Part shown: one piece after another, positions 8,687-16,622 of the stretch
Numbering within the stretch: position 1 is the first letter of the stretch
How the letters are laid out: the number at the start of each line of letters is the position of its first letter
DNA from: Burkholderia sp. 4M9327F10
GTDB lineage: Bacteria > Pseudomonadota > Gammaproteobacteria > Burkholderiales > Burkholderiaceae
Assembly (NCBI RefSeq): GCF_005503145.1
Contig: NZ_SCNV01000029.1
Coordinates: 1 to 64,000, forward strand
Direction: 5' to 3'
Length of the DNA: 64,000 nt
Position numbers and translations under genes: made by a program
The notes under the pieces: generated by a model
Database searches by the model: none
Seen by the model: only the letters and a program-made list of their open reading frames with translations
What the model was told of the DNA's origin: nothing

Positions 8687-9520
8687 GTGAGGGCGCAGGA
8701 CGCGGCACGCAAGCCAGGCGGTTTTGCTGATATCGACTGGTCGCAGCCGTGGTTTGCCCAGTTCGCCGCGCGCGGCGAACGCTGGCAACAGGCTGCACTG
8801 ACGAGCTACGCCGCGCTGCTTGCTGAAATGAATGCCGATGCGCAGCAGTCCTGTCAGATCACGGGCCGTGGACAGCGGCTCGCGTTCATCGCTCAGGACG
8901 ATTTGCCGGAAGGCGCCGCCTATGAGGCGCACATTGCGGCTACTGGCTGTGTGCCGACCCGTCATAACCTGCACGACTTCTTCAACGCATCGGTCTGGTT
9001 CGCGTTCCCGCGCATCAAGGCGGCGCTGAATACGCGGCAGTCCGCGGCCATCGACACCTTGGGCGTCGGCCCGACGCGTGGCGGCGTGCGCGACGCGCTG
9101 ACCCTGTTCGACGAGAATGCGCTGCTCTTCGCCTGCGCCGACCCAGCGCTCAGCAATGCATTGCGAGGCTTTGACTGGCCAACGTTGCTGATCGCCAATC
9201 GTGCGGCGTGGGGCGCACGTTGCGAGGTGCGCTGCTTCGGCCATGCGCTGCTGGAAAAGCTGATCTCGCCATATAAGGCGTGCACCGGCCATACGTGGAT
9301 GGTCGACGTACCTCCTGAATACTTCTCATGGCCCACGGAGGTGCGCGATGCGTGGCTTGACAAAGCGGTCAGCGCTGAGCTTTTGTCCACGGAGCAATTG
9401 ACTGGCCGCGTGTTCGCGCCGCTTCCGGTACTGGGCATTCCAGGCTGGTGGCCCGAAAACGAAGCGCCATCGTTCTACGACGACCCTGCTGTGTTTCGCG
9501 CGGGACGCCGCACGCGTTAG
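8687..9520 (+). CDS. DUF3025-family protein of unknown function
   Basis: A 277-residue cytoplasmic-looking protein with a GTG start lies 25 bases after pyrC and is probably co-transcribed with it. The sequence includes the conserved blocks HNLHDFFNASVWFAFPRIK and GPTRGGVRDALTLFDENALL, which I associate with the DUF3025 family. I see no signal peptide or membrane segment. No function is known to me; the HDFFN/FP.K motif suggests an uncharacterised enzyme or binding domain. The following 134 bases (9521-9654) lead into rnpB and contain a TAAAAT -10 candidate at 9638-9643. Confidence 0.75.
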   Translation: MRAQDAARKPGGFADIDWSQPWFAQFAARGERWQQAALTSYAALLAEMNADAQQSCQITGRGQRLAFIAQDDLPEGAAYEAHIAATGCVPTRHNLHDFFNASVWFAFPRIKAALNTRQSAAIDTLGVGPTRGGVRDALTLFDENALLFACADPALSNALRGFDWPTLLIANRAAWGARCEVRCFGHALLEKLISPYKACTGHTWMVDVPPEYFSWPTEVRDAWLDKAVSAELLSTEQLTGRVFAPLPVLGIPGWWPENEAPSFYDDPAVFRAGRRTR

Positions 9521-9654
9521 ACCGCAAGCAGTATTCGGCAACCCTGGGGCGCGTGGCGCGAAACGTGCGCGCTTCCACGGGCCGAGGCGCAGCATGGCTA
9601 TTTCATCGCCGCCCACGGCCCGTTGGACCGGTAGTGTTAAAATCGCCGCCAGCA

Positions 9655-10060
<406 letters not shown>

Positions 10061-10075
10061 TGCCGCTGAACAGAA

Positions 10076-10107
10076 AAATGCCGGCATCCGTGAGGATGCC
10101 GGCATTT
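10076..10107. terminator. Bidirectional terminator between rnpB and the OsmC gene
   Basis: The 14-bp perfect stem (10076-10089 with 10094-10107) with a 4-nt loop is flanked by A and T runs. It sits just after rnpB and just past the end of the convergent OsmC-family gene. Confidence 0.92.
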
Positions 10108-10142
10108 CCTTTTGGTACCGCAGTTCCATGCCGCCGGGCGGC

Positions 10143-10565
10143 TTAGCCCGCGACGATATCGAACGAGTGCGTCAGTTCGGCGGTCTTGGCGATCATGATG
10201 GACGCCGAGCAGTATTTGTCGTGCGAAAGGTTGATCGCCCGTTCGACCGTGGCCGGATTCAGGTTCTTGCCGGTCACGGTGAAATGGAAGTGGATCTTCG
10301 TGAACACTTTCGGATCTTCGCTGGCCCGTTCGGCCTTCAGCGTCACCGAGCAGCCGGCGATTTCCTGACGGCTCTTCTTCAGGATCATCACCACGTCGTA
10401 CGCGGTGCAGCCGCCGGTGCCGAGCAGCACCATTTCCATCGGCCGCGGGGCCAGATTGCGGCCGCCGCCTTCCGGTGCGCCGTCCATGGCGACAAGATGG
10501 CCGCTACCCGTTTCGGCGGCGAACGCCATGCCGTCCTGCCCCATCCAGCTTACTTTGCATTCCAT
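10143..10565 (-). CDS. OsmC/Ohr-family protein, YhfA-like
   Basis: A 140-residue product starts at MECKVSWMG; a longer in-frame start at 10607 lacks support. OsmC-type proteins reduce organic hydroperoxides with a pair of cysteines. Here the two are in the GTGGCTAYDV and DKYCSASIM segments, at the expected spacing. The closest remembered relative is E. coli YhfA, whose substrate is not known. No operon partner is present. Confidence 0.85.
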   Translation of the reverse strand: MECKVSWMGQDGMAFAAETGSGHLVAMDGAPEGGGRNLAPRPMEMVLLGTGGCTAYDVVMILKKSRQEIAGCSVTLKAERASEDPKVFTKIHFHFTVTGKNLNPATVERAINLSHDKYCSASIMIAKTAELTHSFDIVAG

Positions 10566-10751
10566 GCCTATACCCCAGCTCGCATTGCCTTGTATTCGAG
10601 ATGGCATTGTAGCCCGATGCCTGCGTGTTCGCCCGAGGGCACTCCGGCGCGCCGTTATGCTCGTTGATGCCTTGCGTGTTGCGGTGCGGCATGGTTTGGC
10701 GGTGCGGGATTGCCCTGATGTAGTTAGGGGTTTTACTCTAGTTTTTTGATG

Positions 10752-10772
10752 AAAAAAGCGCGGTGCTCCGCG
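10752..10772 (-). terminator. Possible minus-strand terminator in the AT-rich intergenic region
   Basis: Read on the minus strand, a 5-bp GC stem (10759-10763 with 10768-10772) is followed by a C and then six T residues. No annotated minus-strand gene lies upstream of it (the next plus-side gene is rplM). It may end an unannotated antisense or small transcript. Short stem, so low confidence. Confidence 0.4.
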
Positions 10773-10865
10773 TCTATATCATTGATTTGTATTGAGTTTT
10801 CGAAAGATTTTTGTTGGTTGCGGAGATTTCATATTGTGGTGTTGCATTTCGTAATGCAAATATTC

Positions 10866-10894
10866 TTGCGTCGCACAAGGTCGGCTCATATAAT
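10866..10894 (+). promoter_or_regulatory. Promoter of candidate small RNA
   Basis: A perfect TATAAT -10 box (10889-10894) lies 17 bases after TTGCGT (10866-10871). The predicted start of transcription is near 10901-10902. A 7-bp dyad TTGCATT-N4-AATGCAA (10842-10859) lies just upstream and could be an operator. Confidence 0.65.
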
Positions 10895-10901
10895 CGGTTC
10901 C

Positions 10902-10992
10902 ATTGGTTGTCGCAGTTCGGCAACCTCCGCATGTCTCCTCCACCCTCCTCCATTGGTGGATTAAACCCGAACCGCTCGTTCGGGTTTTTTTT
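10902..10992 (+). ncRNA. Candidate small regulatory RNA with anti-Shine-Dalgarno linker
   Basis: The predicted 91-nt transcript has three parts. First is a 5' hairpin of 8 bp (10905-10912 with 10918-10925, one G-U pair, loop CAGTT). Second is an unpaired CU-rich linker with TCTCCTCC (10934-10941) and CCCTCCTCC (10943-10951). Third is a rho-independent terminator: a 10-bp stem, 10963-10972 with 10978-10987, then a T run. No convincing ORF covers it. This is the layout of a trans-acting sRNA whose linker could pair with AGGAGG ribosome sites. I do not recognise it as a named RNA family. It lies upstream of the rplM promoter on the same strand but ends before it. The rest of the 604-base gap (10566-11169) is unusually AT-rich between about 10690 and 10900. 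Confidence 0.65.
10963..10992 (+). terminator. Terminator of the candidate small RNA
   Basis: The 10-bp stem (10963-10972 with 10978-10987) and 5-nt loop run directly into a long T tract. It stands between two promoter-like sequences and upstream of rplM, so it ends a short non-coding transcript and not a known gene. Confidence 0.88.
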
Positions 10993-11020
10993 CGCCCGCT
11001 CTCGCCGGTTGTCTCAGGCT

Positions 11021-11050
11021 TTGACTTGGGACGGGAATTTCCTCTATAAT
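11021..11050 (+). promoter_or_regulatory. Promoter of the rplM-rpsI operon
   Basis: TTGACT (11021-11026) and TATAAT (11045-11050) are separated by 18 bases, giving a strong sigma70-type promoter. The predicted leader is about 110 nt long. Leaders before rplM are known sites of ribosomal protein autoregulation in some bacteria, but I cannot identify a specific fold here. Confidence 0.75.
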
Positions 11051-11169
11051 TCAAGGCTTTTCCGCATTCGTGCCCGCGGAGGAAGAACAGGGAGAGCCTG
11101 CACGCGCCTCGATGCGCACATTACAAGCAGGAAAAAACACAGGGCGCAGCAATTATTTTTGGATCGATC

Positions 11170-11598
11170 ATGAAGACGTTTTCCGCAAAAGCCCATGAGG
11201 TTACGCGTGAATGGTACGTGATTGACGCGACGGATAAGGTTCTCGGGCGTGTCGCCAGCGAAGTGGCACACCGTCTTCGCGGCAAGCACAAGCCTGAATT
11301 CACTCCGCACGTCGACACCGGTGATTTCATCATCGTTATCAACGCCGGCAAGCTGAAGGTCACGGGTAACAAGACCACGGACAAGAAGTACTATCGCCAC
11401 TCGGGCTACCCGGGCGGTATCTATGAAACGACGTTCGGCAAGATGCAAGAACGCTTCCCGGGCCGTGCGCTCGAGAAGGCGGTCAAGGGCATGCTGCCGA
11501 AGGGCCCGCTCGGCTACGCGATGATCAAGAAGCTGAAGGTCTACGCTGAAGCAACGCATCCGCATTCGGCACAACAGCCGAAAGCGCTCGAGATCTAA
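11170..11598 (+). CDS. rplM: 50S ribosomal protein L13
   Basis: L13 binds 23S rRNA early in large-subunit assembly. The 142-residue sequence begins MKTFSAKAHEVTREWYVIDA and contains the family block GDFIIVINAGKLKVTGNK and the C-terminal MLPKGPLG motif. The length is exactly that of other proteobacterial L13 proteins. It is the first gene of a two-gene operon with rpsI (11-base gap), driven by the promoter at 11021-11050. Confidence 0.98.
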   Translation: MKTFSAKAHEVTREWYVIDATDKVLGRVASEVAHRLRGKHKPEFTPHVDTGDFIIVINAGKLKVTGNKTTDKKYYRHSGYPGGIYETTFGKMQERFPGRALEKAVKGMLPKGPLGYAMIKKLKVYAEATHPHSAQQPKALEI

Positions 11599-11609
11599 GG
11601 GGAGCCCAC

Positions 11610-12002
11610 ATGATCGGTAACTGGAACTATGGCACGGGCCGCCGCAAGAGCGCCGTCGCACGCGTCTTCATCAAGGCAGGCAAGGGCGATATCGTTGTGA
11701 ACGGCAAGCCCATCGCCGATTACTTCTCGCGCGAAACGTCGCTGATGATCGTGCGTCAGCCGCTGGAACTCACGAACCACGCAGCCACGTTCGACATCAA
11801 GGTCAACGTGTCGGGTGGCGGTGAAACGGGTCAAGCCGGTGCGGTTCGCCACGGCATCACCCGCGCGCTGATGGACTACGACGCAACGCTGAAGCCGGAA
11901 CTGTCGAAGGCCGGTTTCGTCACGCGTGATGCTCGTGAAGTCGAACGTAAGAAGGTCGGCTTCCACAAGGCACGCCGCAGGAAGCAATTCTCGAAGCGTT
12001 AA
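11610..12002 (+). CDS. rpsI: 30S ribosomal protein S9
   Basis: S9 sits in the small-subunit head, where its basic C-terminal tail reaches the P-site tRNA. The 130-residue protein has the GTGRRKSAVARVF motif near its N-terminus and ends in the conserved KARRRKQFSKR tail. An AGGGGAGCC ribosome site precedes the start. The operon ends at the terminator at 12042-12077. Confidence 0.98.
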   Translation: MIGNWNYGTGRRKSAVARVFIKAGKGDIVVNGKPIADYFSRETSLMIVRQPLELTNHAATFDIKVNVSGGGETGQAGAVRHGITRALMDYDATLKPELSKAGFVTRDAREVERKKVGFHKARRRKQFSKR

Positions 12003-12041
12003 TCGCTTCGGCGCGCCCTGGTTTTTGGACCGGGCCGCTGC

Positions 12042-12077
12042 AAAAGCCGCCGGCGCGTATGCGTTGGCGGCTTTTTT
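12042..12077 (+). terminator. Terminator after rpsI
   Basis: The 10-bp stem (12042-12051 with 12066-12075) encloses a 14-nt loop that can pair further (GCG/CGC) and is followed by T residues. It ends the rplM-rpsI operon. Confidence 0.85.
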
Positions 12078-12237
12078 CATATTGGCGCGTGGCGCCGGCT
12101 TGTACCTGAAGGCAGCGCTGTGTCGGCCGCCTTGGCGTGGCGTCTTTGCTGAAGAGAACCCATTGATTTTGTGGGCTTCGGCACGATATTCAGATCGGCC
12201 CTACAATAGCGGCTAGAAGCTTTTTTGGAGAGTTCGA

Positions 12238-12603
12238 ATGAACGCAGTCACCGACACCCCCGTGACCGAGATGCCTAGCCCCTTCGTTTTTACCGACGCA
12301 GCGGCTGACAAGGTCAAGCAGCTGATCGACGAAGAAGGCAACCCGGAGCTGAAACTGCGCGTATTCGTGCAGGGTGGCGGCTGCTCGGGCTTTCAATACG
12401 GTTTTACGTTTGACGAAGCCATCAACGAAGACGACACCGTGATGAACAAGAGCGGCGTCCAGTTGCTGATCGATTCGATGAGCTACCAGTACCTGGTTGG
12501 CGCGGAGATCGACTATAAGGACGACATCAACGGCGCCCAGTTCGTCATCAAGAACCCGAACGCCACCACCACCTGCGGTTGCGGCTCGTCGTTCTCGGTC
12601 TAA
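12238..12603 (+). CDS. erpA: Iron-sulfur cluster insertion protein ErpA
   Basis: This A-type carrier delivers Fe-S clusters to apoproteins, including isoprenoid enzymes. The 121-residue protein has the three conserved cysteines: one in GGGCSGFQYGF near residue 45 and two in the C-terminal CGCGSSF. A GGAGA ribosome site precedes the start. ErpA is chosen over IscA because of the length, the N-terminal extension and the absence of isc genes nearby. Confidence 0.92.
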   Translation: MNAVTDTPVTEMPSPFVFTDAAADKVKQLIDEEGNPELKLRVFVQGGGCSGFQYGFTFDEAINEDDTVMNKSGVQLLIDSMSYQYLVGAEIDYKDDINGAQFVIKNPNATTTCGCGSSFSV

Positions 12604-12638
12604 GCGGTCGAAGAAGTCTCGACCAGTGGTCGTATGCG

Positions 12639-12663
12639 AAAACGGGGCTTTGGCCCCGTTTTT
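12639..12663. terminator. Terminator after erpA
   Basis: The 10-bp stem (12639-12648 with 12653-12662) with a 4-nt loop is followed by T residues and preceded by A residues. It lies between erpA and the convergent anmK. Confidence 0.88.
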
Positions 12664-12735
12664 CTTTGATACCTCCCGTTCTGCTGCATGAGTTCGCTTC
12701 GCTCCACCGCGTCCCGCTGAGCCCTCCAGCGCCTC

Positions 12736-13869
12736 TTAGCGCGGATAGATCGCACCTAGCACGCGCTCGCCGGCGGCGCCTGTGACGCTCGCCAGATTGC
12801 CCGGTTCGCGTGCCACGCAGCGCATCGCCAGCCAGGCAAACGCCAGCGGTTCCACCTGGTGGGGCGGCACGCCGAGCGCCTCGGTGGTCAGCACCGGAAC
12901 GCCGCTCACGCCGCTGTCCTCGAGCGCCGCCTGGATGGCTGCCATCAATACCGGATTGCGCGCCCCGCCACCGCAGACGTAGACCGCGCGGACATCCGAC
13001 GCATGCCGCTCGATCTCCCGTGCGACCGTGATAGCCGTCAGGGCGACGAGCGTCGCCTGCACATCGGCGGGCGCCACGCCAGGGAACGCCTGCAATCGGG
13101 CGTCGAGCCAGGCGGGATTGAACAGGTCACGGCCAGTGCTCTTTGGCGGCTGTTCTACAAAGAACGGTTCGTCCAGCAGTGCGTGCAGCAAGGGCCGATT
13201 GACCTGACCGCCCGCTGCAAAGTGTCCGTTCTCGTCATAGGGCTTGCCGAGGTGCCGGTGCGCCCACTCGTCGAGTAGCGCGTTGGCCGGCCCGCAATCG
13301 AAGCCGCGCACGCTGCCCGCGGCATTGAGAATCGTGATGTTGCTGATCCCGCCCAGGTTGCATACCACGCGCGTTTCTCCGGGCGCGCCGAACACCGTGG
13401 CGTGAAACGCCGGTACCAGAGGAGCGCCCTGGCCGCCCGCGGCGACGTCGCGGCTGCGGAAATCCGCGATGACGTCGATGTGGGCCATTTCCGCCAGCAG
13501 CGCCGGGTTGTTGATCTGGCGCGTGTATCCCTTCTCGGGACGGTGCCGTACGGTCTGGCCGTGCACGCCGATCGCCCGGACCTCGCCCGCGGACAGGTTG
13601 CCGGCGCGCAGCAGCTCGTGGCAGCACACCGTGTAGCGCGTGGCGAGCGCATTGGCGGCCAGCGCTTCGCGCTCGATCTCGTTCTCGCCGGGGTGCTGCA
13701 AGCCGAACAGCGCCTCACGCAGCCCTTGCGCGAAGCCGACAAAGGCCTCCGCGAGTACGACTGGCGGCTTACCCTTGGCAAACTCGACGGCGACGCCGTC
13801 TACGCCGTCCATGCTCGTGCCCGACATCAATCCCAGATAGACGCCGTCTGCCGTACTGTCTTGCGCCAC
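12736..13869 (-). CDS. anmK: Anhydro-N-acetylmuramic acid kinase
   Basis: AnmK cleaves and phosphorylates 1,6-anhydro-MurNAc from recycled peptidoglycan. The 377-residue product contains the diagnostic GLMSGTSMDGVDG at the N-terminus, CNLGGISNIT and a C-terminal CGGGARNP. I place the start at the GTG at 13867-13869, preceded by GGAGCAGCAAC. The reading frame stays open far upstream, antisense to tyrS, but that part has no family support. The gene is divergent from tyrS. Confidence 0.93.
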   Translation of the reverse strand: MAQDSTADGVYLGLMSGTSMDGVDGVAVEFAKGKPPVVLAEAFVGFAQGLREALFGLQHPGENEIEREALAANALATRYTVCCHELLRAGNLSAGEVRAIGVHGQTVRHRPEKGYTRQINNPALLAEMAHIDVIADFRSRDVAAGGQGAPLVPAFHATVFGAPGETRVVCNLGGISNITILNAAGSVRGFDCGPANALLDEWAHRHLGKPYDENGHFAAGGQVNRPLLHALLDEPFFVEQPPKSTGRDLFNPAWLDARLQAFPGVAPADVQATLVALTAITVAREIERHASDVRAVYVCGGGARNPVLMAAIQAALEDSGVSGVPVLTTEALGVPPHQVEPLAFAWLAMRCVAREPGNLASVTGAAGERVLGAIYPR

Positions 13870-14046
13870 GTTGCTGCTCCTGTCAGTCGTTCGCTGTGAA
13901 CCGTGTTGGCAGATTAGCAGCGCAGCGGCGGACGAGGTAGCCCCGCAGGCATGATTAAACACGGCGGCGGCTCTCCGCAGCCATCGGCGGACGCGGCGGC
14001 GCGCATCTATGGGACAATCTCTGTTTTTGCGACCTCCCGTTCCAGC

Positions 14047-15294
14047 ATGAGCACCGAGCCCACCTCCAAGCCCAGTCCCGCCTTCCCGATCACCGACGAA
14101 GTCCGTCACGCGCTCGCCGTCACCAAGCGCGGCGTCGACGAACTGCTGATCGAGGAAGAATTCGCACAGAAGCTCGCGAAGAGCGCGGCCACCGGCACGC
14201 CGCTGCGTATCAAGCTCGGTCTCGACCCGACGGCGCCCGACATTCACATCGGCCATACCGTCGTGCTGAACAAGATGCGCCAGTTGCAGGACCTCGGTCA
14301 TACGGTGATCTTCCTGATCGGCGATTTCACCTCGCTGATCGGCGATCCGTCGGGCCGCAACGCGACCCGTCCGCCGCTCACCCGCGAGCAGATCGAGTCG
14401 AACGCCAAGACCTACTTCGAACAGGCCGCGCTGGTGCTGGATCGCGAGAAGACCGAGATCCGCTACAACAGCGAATGGTCGATGCCGCTCGGCGCAGACG
14501 GCATGATCAAGCTGGCCTCGCGCTACACGGTGGCGCGCATTCTCGAGCGCGAAGACTTCACCAAGCGCTATCAAGGCGGCCAGCCGATCTCGATTCACGA
14601 ATTCCTGTATCCGTTGATGCAGGGTTACGACTCGGTTGCGCTCAATGCCGATCTCGAGCTCGGCGGCACCGACCAGAAATTCAACCTGCTGGTGGGCCGC
14701 GAGTTGCAAAAGCAGTATGGCCAGGAACAGCAGTGCATCTTGACCATGCCGTTGCTCGAGGGGCTGGACGGCGTCGAGAAGATGTCGAAGTCCAAGAACA
14801 ACTACATCGGTATCAGCGAAAAGCCGAACGATATGTTCGGCAAGCTGATGAGCATCTCCGATGACCTCATGTGGCGTTACTTCGAACTGCTGTCGTTCCG
14901 CCCGATGGACGAGATCGCCGGCTATAAGAAAGAAATCGAGGCGGGGCGCAATCCACGCGATTTCAAGGTGATGCTCGGACAGGAAATCGTCGCGCGCTTC
15001 CATTCGCCGGCTGACGCCGAGCGGGCGCTCGAAGACTTCAACCACCGCGCGAAGGGCGGCGTGCCGGACGATATTCCGGCGGTGACGCTGGCGGGTGCAC
15101 CGCTCGCGATCGGTCAGTTGCTCAAGCAGGCAAACCTGGTGCCGTCGACCAGCGAGGCGCTGCGCAATATCGAGCAGGGCGGCGTGAAGATCGACGGCGC
15201 GACCGTGTCGGATAAGGGGCTGAAGGTCGAAGCCGGCGAGTATGTCGTGCAGGTCGGCAAGCGCCGCTTCGCACGCGTGACCTTGACGGCCTGA
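14047..15294 (+). CDS. tyrS: Tyrosyl-tRNA synthetase
   Basis: The class I enzyme charges tRNA-Tyr. The start at 14047 gives 415 residues; an upstream in-frame start at 13951 adds an unlikely 32-residue lead. HIGHTVVLNKM near residue 60 and KMSKSKNNYIG near residue 245 are the two ATP-binding signatures. The C-terminal ~70 residues form an S4 RNA-binding domain (NIEQGGVKIDGATVSD). This is the TyrZ-like, long-C-terminus form. dtd follows about 45 bases downstream, which makes functional sense because Dtd removes D-Tyr from this tRNA. Confidence 0.96.
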   Translation: MSTEPTSKPSPAFPITDEVRHALAVTKRGVDELLIEEEFAQKLAKSAATGTPLRIKLGLDPTAPDIHIGHTVVLNKMRQLQDLGHTVIFLIGDFTSLIGDPSGRNATRPPLTREQIESNAKTYFEQAALVLDREKTEIRYNSEWSMPLGADGMIKLASRYTVARILEREDFTKRYQGGQPISIHEFLYPLMQGYDSVALNADLELGGTDQKFNLLVGRELQKQYGQEQQCILTMPLLEGLDGVEKMSKSKNNYIGISEKPNDMFGKLMSISDDLMWRYFELLSFRPMDEIAGYKKEIEAGRNPRDFKVMLGQEIVARFHSPADAERALEDFNHRAKGGVPDDIPAVTLAGAPLAIGQLLKQANLVPSTSEALRNIEQGGVKIDGATVSDKGLKVEAGEYVVQVGKRRFARVTLTA

Positions 15295-15340
15295 TGGGCC
15301 GCGGCATGTGTCTCGGGCCTGGTCTGCCGGAGCGCCGCGC

Positions 15341-15802
15341 ATGATCGCGCTGATCCAGCGGGTCAGGCGCGCGGAAGTGCGCGTCGGCGAGCGTGTCACC
15401 GGCGCCATCGAAGCGGGACTGCTGGCGCTGGTGTGTGCCGAGCGTGGCGACACCGAAGCGGCGGCCGACCGGCTGCTCGCCAAGGTGCTGGGCTACCGGG
15501 TGTTCAGCGATGCGGCCGGCAAGATGAATCTGTCCGTGCAGAACATCGACGGAGCTGGGCGTGCCGGCGGTCTGCTGCTGGTGTCGCAATTCACGCTGGC
15601 TGCCGATACCAACAGCGGCCTGCGCCCGAGCTTCACGCCGGCGGCGCCGCCCGATGAGGGCAAGCGCCTGTTCGACTACTTCGTCGCCGCGGCCCGTGCG
15701 AAGCATCCGATTGTCGAAACGGGCGAATTCGGAGCGGATATGCAGGTCTCGCTTGTCAACGACGGGCCTGTGACGTTCTGGCTACAGACCCAGGCTTCCT
15801 GA
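15341..15802 (+). CDS. dtd: D-aminoacyl-tRNA deacylase
   Basis: Dtd hydrolyses D-amino acids mis-attached to tRNA. The start at 15341 gives MIALIQRVRRAEV and 153 residues, which is the family norm. Two signatures are present: SQFTLAADTNSGLRPSFT around residues 80-97 and the Gly-cis-Pro motif in NDGPVTFWLQT near the C-terminus. It sits between tyrS and a histidine phosphatase gene on the same strand. Confidence 0.95.
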   Translation: MIALIQRVRRAEVRVGERVTGAIEAGLLALVCAERGDTEAAADRLLAKVLGYRVFSDAAGKMNLSVQNIDGAGRAGGLLLVSQFTLAADTNSGLRPSFTPAAPPDEGKRLFDYFVAAARAKHPIVETGEFGADMQVSLVNDGPVTFWLQTQAS

Positions 15803-15818
15803 AGCTCACTCCCTCCTT

Positions 15819-16493
15819 ATGTCCACACAGATTCTTTTCATCCGGCACGGCGAGACCGACTGGAACCGCATCAAGCGCATTCAGGGGCACATCGACATTC
15901 CGCTCGCCGCAAGCGGCCTCGAGCAGGCCGGACGTCTGGCACGCCGGCTCGCGGACGAGGCCCAGCAGGGTGGCCGGATCGACGCAATCTATTCGAGCGA
16001 CCTGCAGCGCGCTCAGCAGACCGCCCAGCCGATTGCCGATGCGCTCGGCCTGCCGTTGACTCTGCGCGAAAGCTTGCGCGAGCGCTCGTACGGCGCGTTC
16101 CAGGGCTATGACCGCGACGAGATCGCGGAGCGCTACCCCGACGAGTACGACCACTGGCAAACACGTGACGCCGGTTTCGCGCCGCCGGAAGGCGAGTCGA
16201 TGCGGGCCTTTTACCGTCGCGTCATGGATGCGATTGCGCCGATCGTCTCGGCACACCGTGGCGGGCGAGTGGCGTGCGTCGCGCATGGCGGCGTGCTCGA
16301 CTGTGTGTACCGCTTTGCACGCGATCTCTCATTGGAAGTGCCGCGTGACTATGCGTTGCTCAATACGAGCGTCAACGTGGTGGAGTTCGATGGCGGTGGC
16401 AAGGCCACGGTGAAGTCGTGGGCCGATGTCTCGCATCTGGACGCGCCGAGCGAGGACGACACGCTGCGCAGGATCGTCACGCCCGGGCTTTGA
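15819..16493 (+). CDS. Histidine phosphatase family protein (phosphoglycerate mutase-like)
   Basis: The 224-residue protein begins with LFIRHGETDWN, whose histidine is phosphorylated in the branch. It carries the second catalytic histidine in ACVAHGGVLDCV near residue 155 and the RERSYGAFQG block. These fit the cofactor-dependent mutase/phosphatase fold. Whether it is a true mutase (GpmB) or a phosphatase cannot be decided. It starts 16 bases after dtd and is probably in the tyrS-dtd operon. The 129 bases to the convergent ruvB (16494-16622) show nothing I recognise. Confidence 0.85.
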   Translation: MSTQILFIRHGETDWNRIKRIQGHIDIPLAASGLEQAGRLARRLADEAQQGGRIDAIYSSDLQRAQQTAQPIADALGLPLTLRESLRERSYGAFQGYDRDEIAERYPDEYDHWQTRDAGFAPPEGESMRAFYRRVMDAIAPIVSAHRGGRVACVAHGGVLDCVYRFARDLSLEVPRDYALLNTSVNVVEFDGGGKATVKSWADVSHLDAPSEDDTLRRIVTPGL

Positions 16494-16622
16494 ACGACGG
16501 AGCCGGCCTGACTGACAAACGCACGGCCGCCGGGCTCGCGCTGGGCCCGTTTTGCCGAACGGCTTCGTCGAAGTCTGGACGGATATCGTGCAGGCGCTCC
16601 GCGTGCCCGATACGCGCCTGAT

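Noticed and set aside
10779..11054. A 91-codon minus-strand ORF in the sRNA region
   Set aside because: It overlaps two plus-strand promoters and a strong terminator, and its composition is not protein-like for this genome.
13870..15483. A minus-strand open frame of more than 530 codons antisense to tyrS, continuous with anmK
   Set aside because: It has no family features and is antisense to a certain gene; the real anmK start with a ribosome site is at 13869. Long antisense frames are common in GC-rich DNA.
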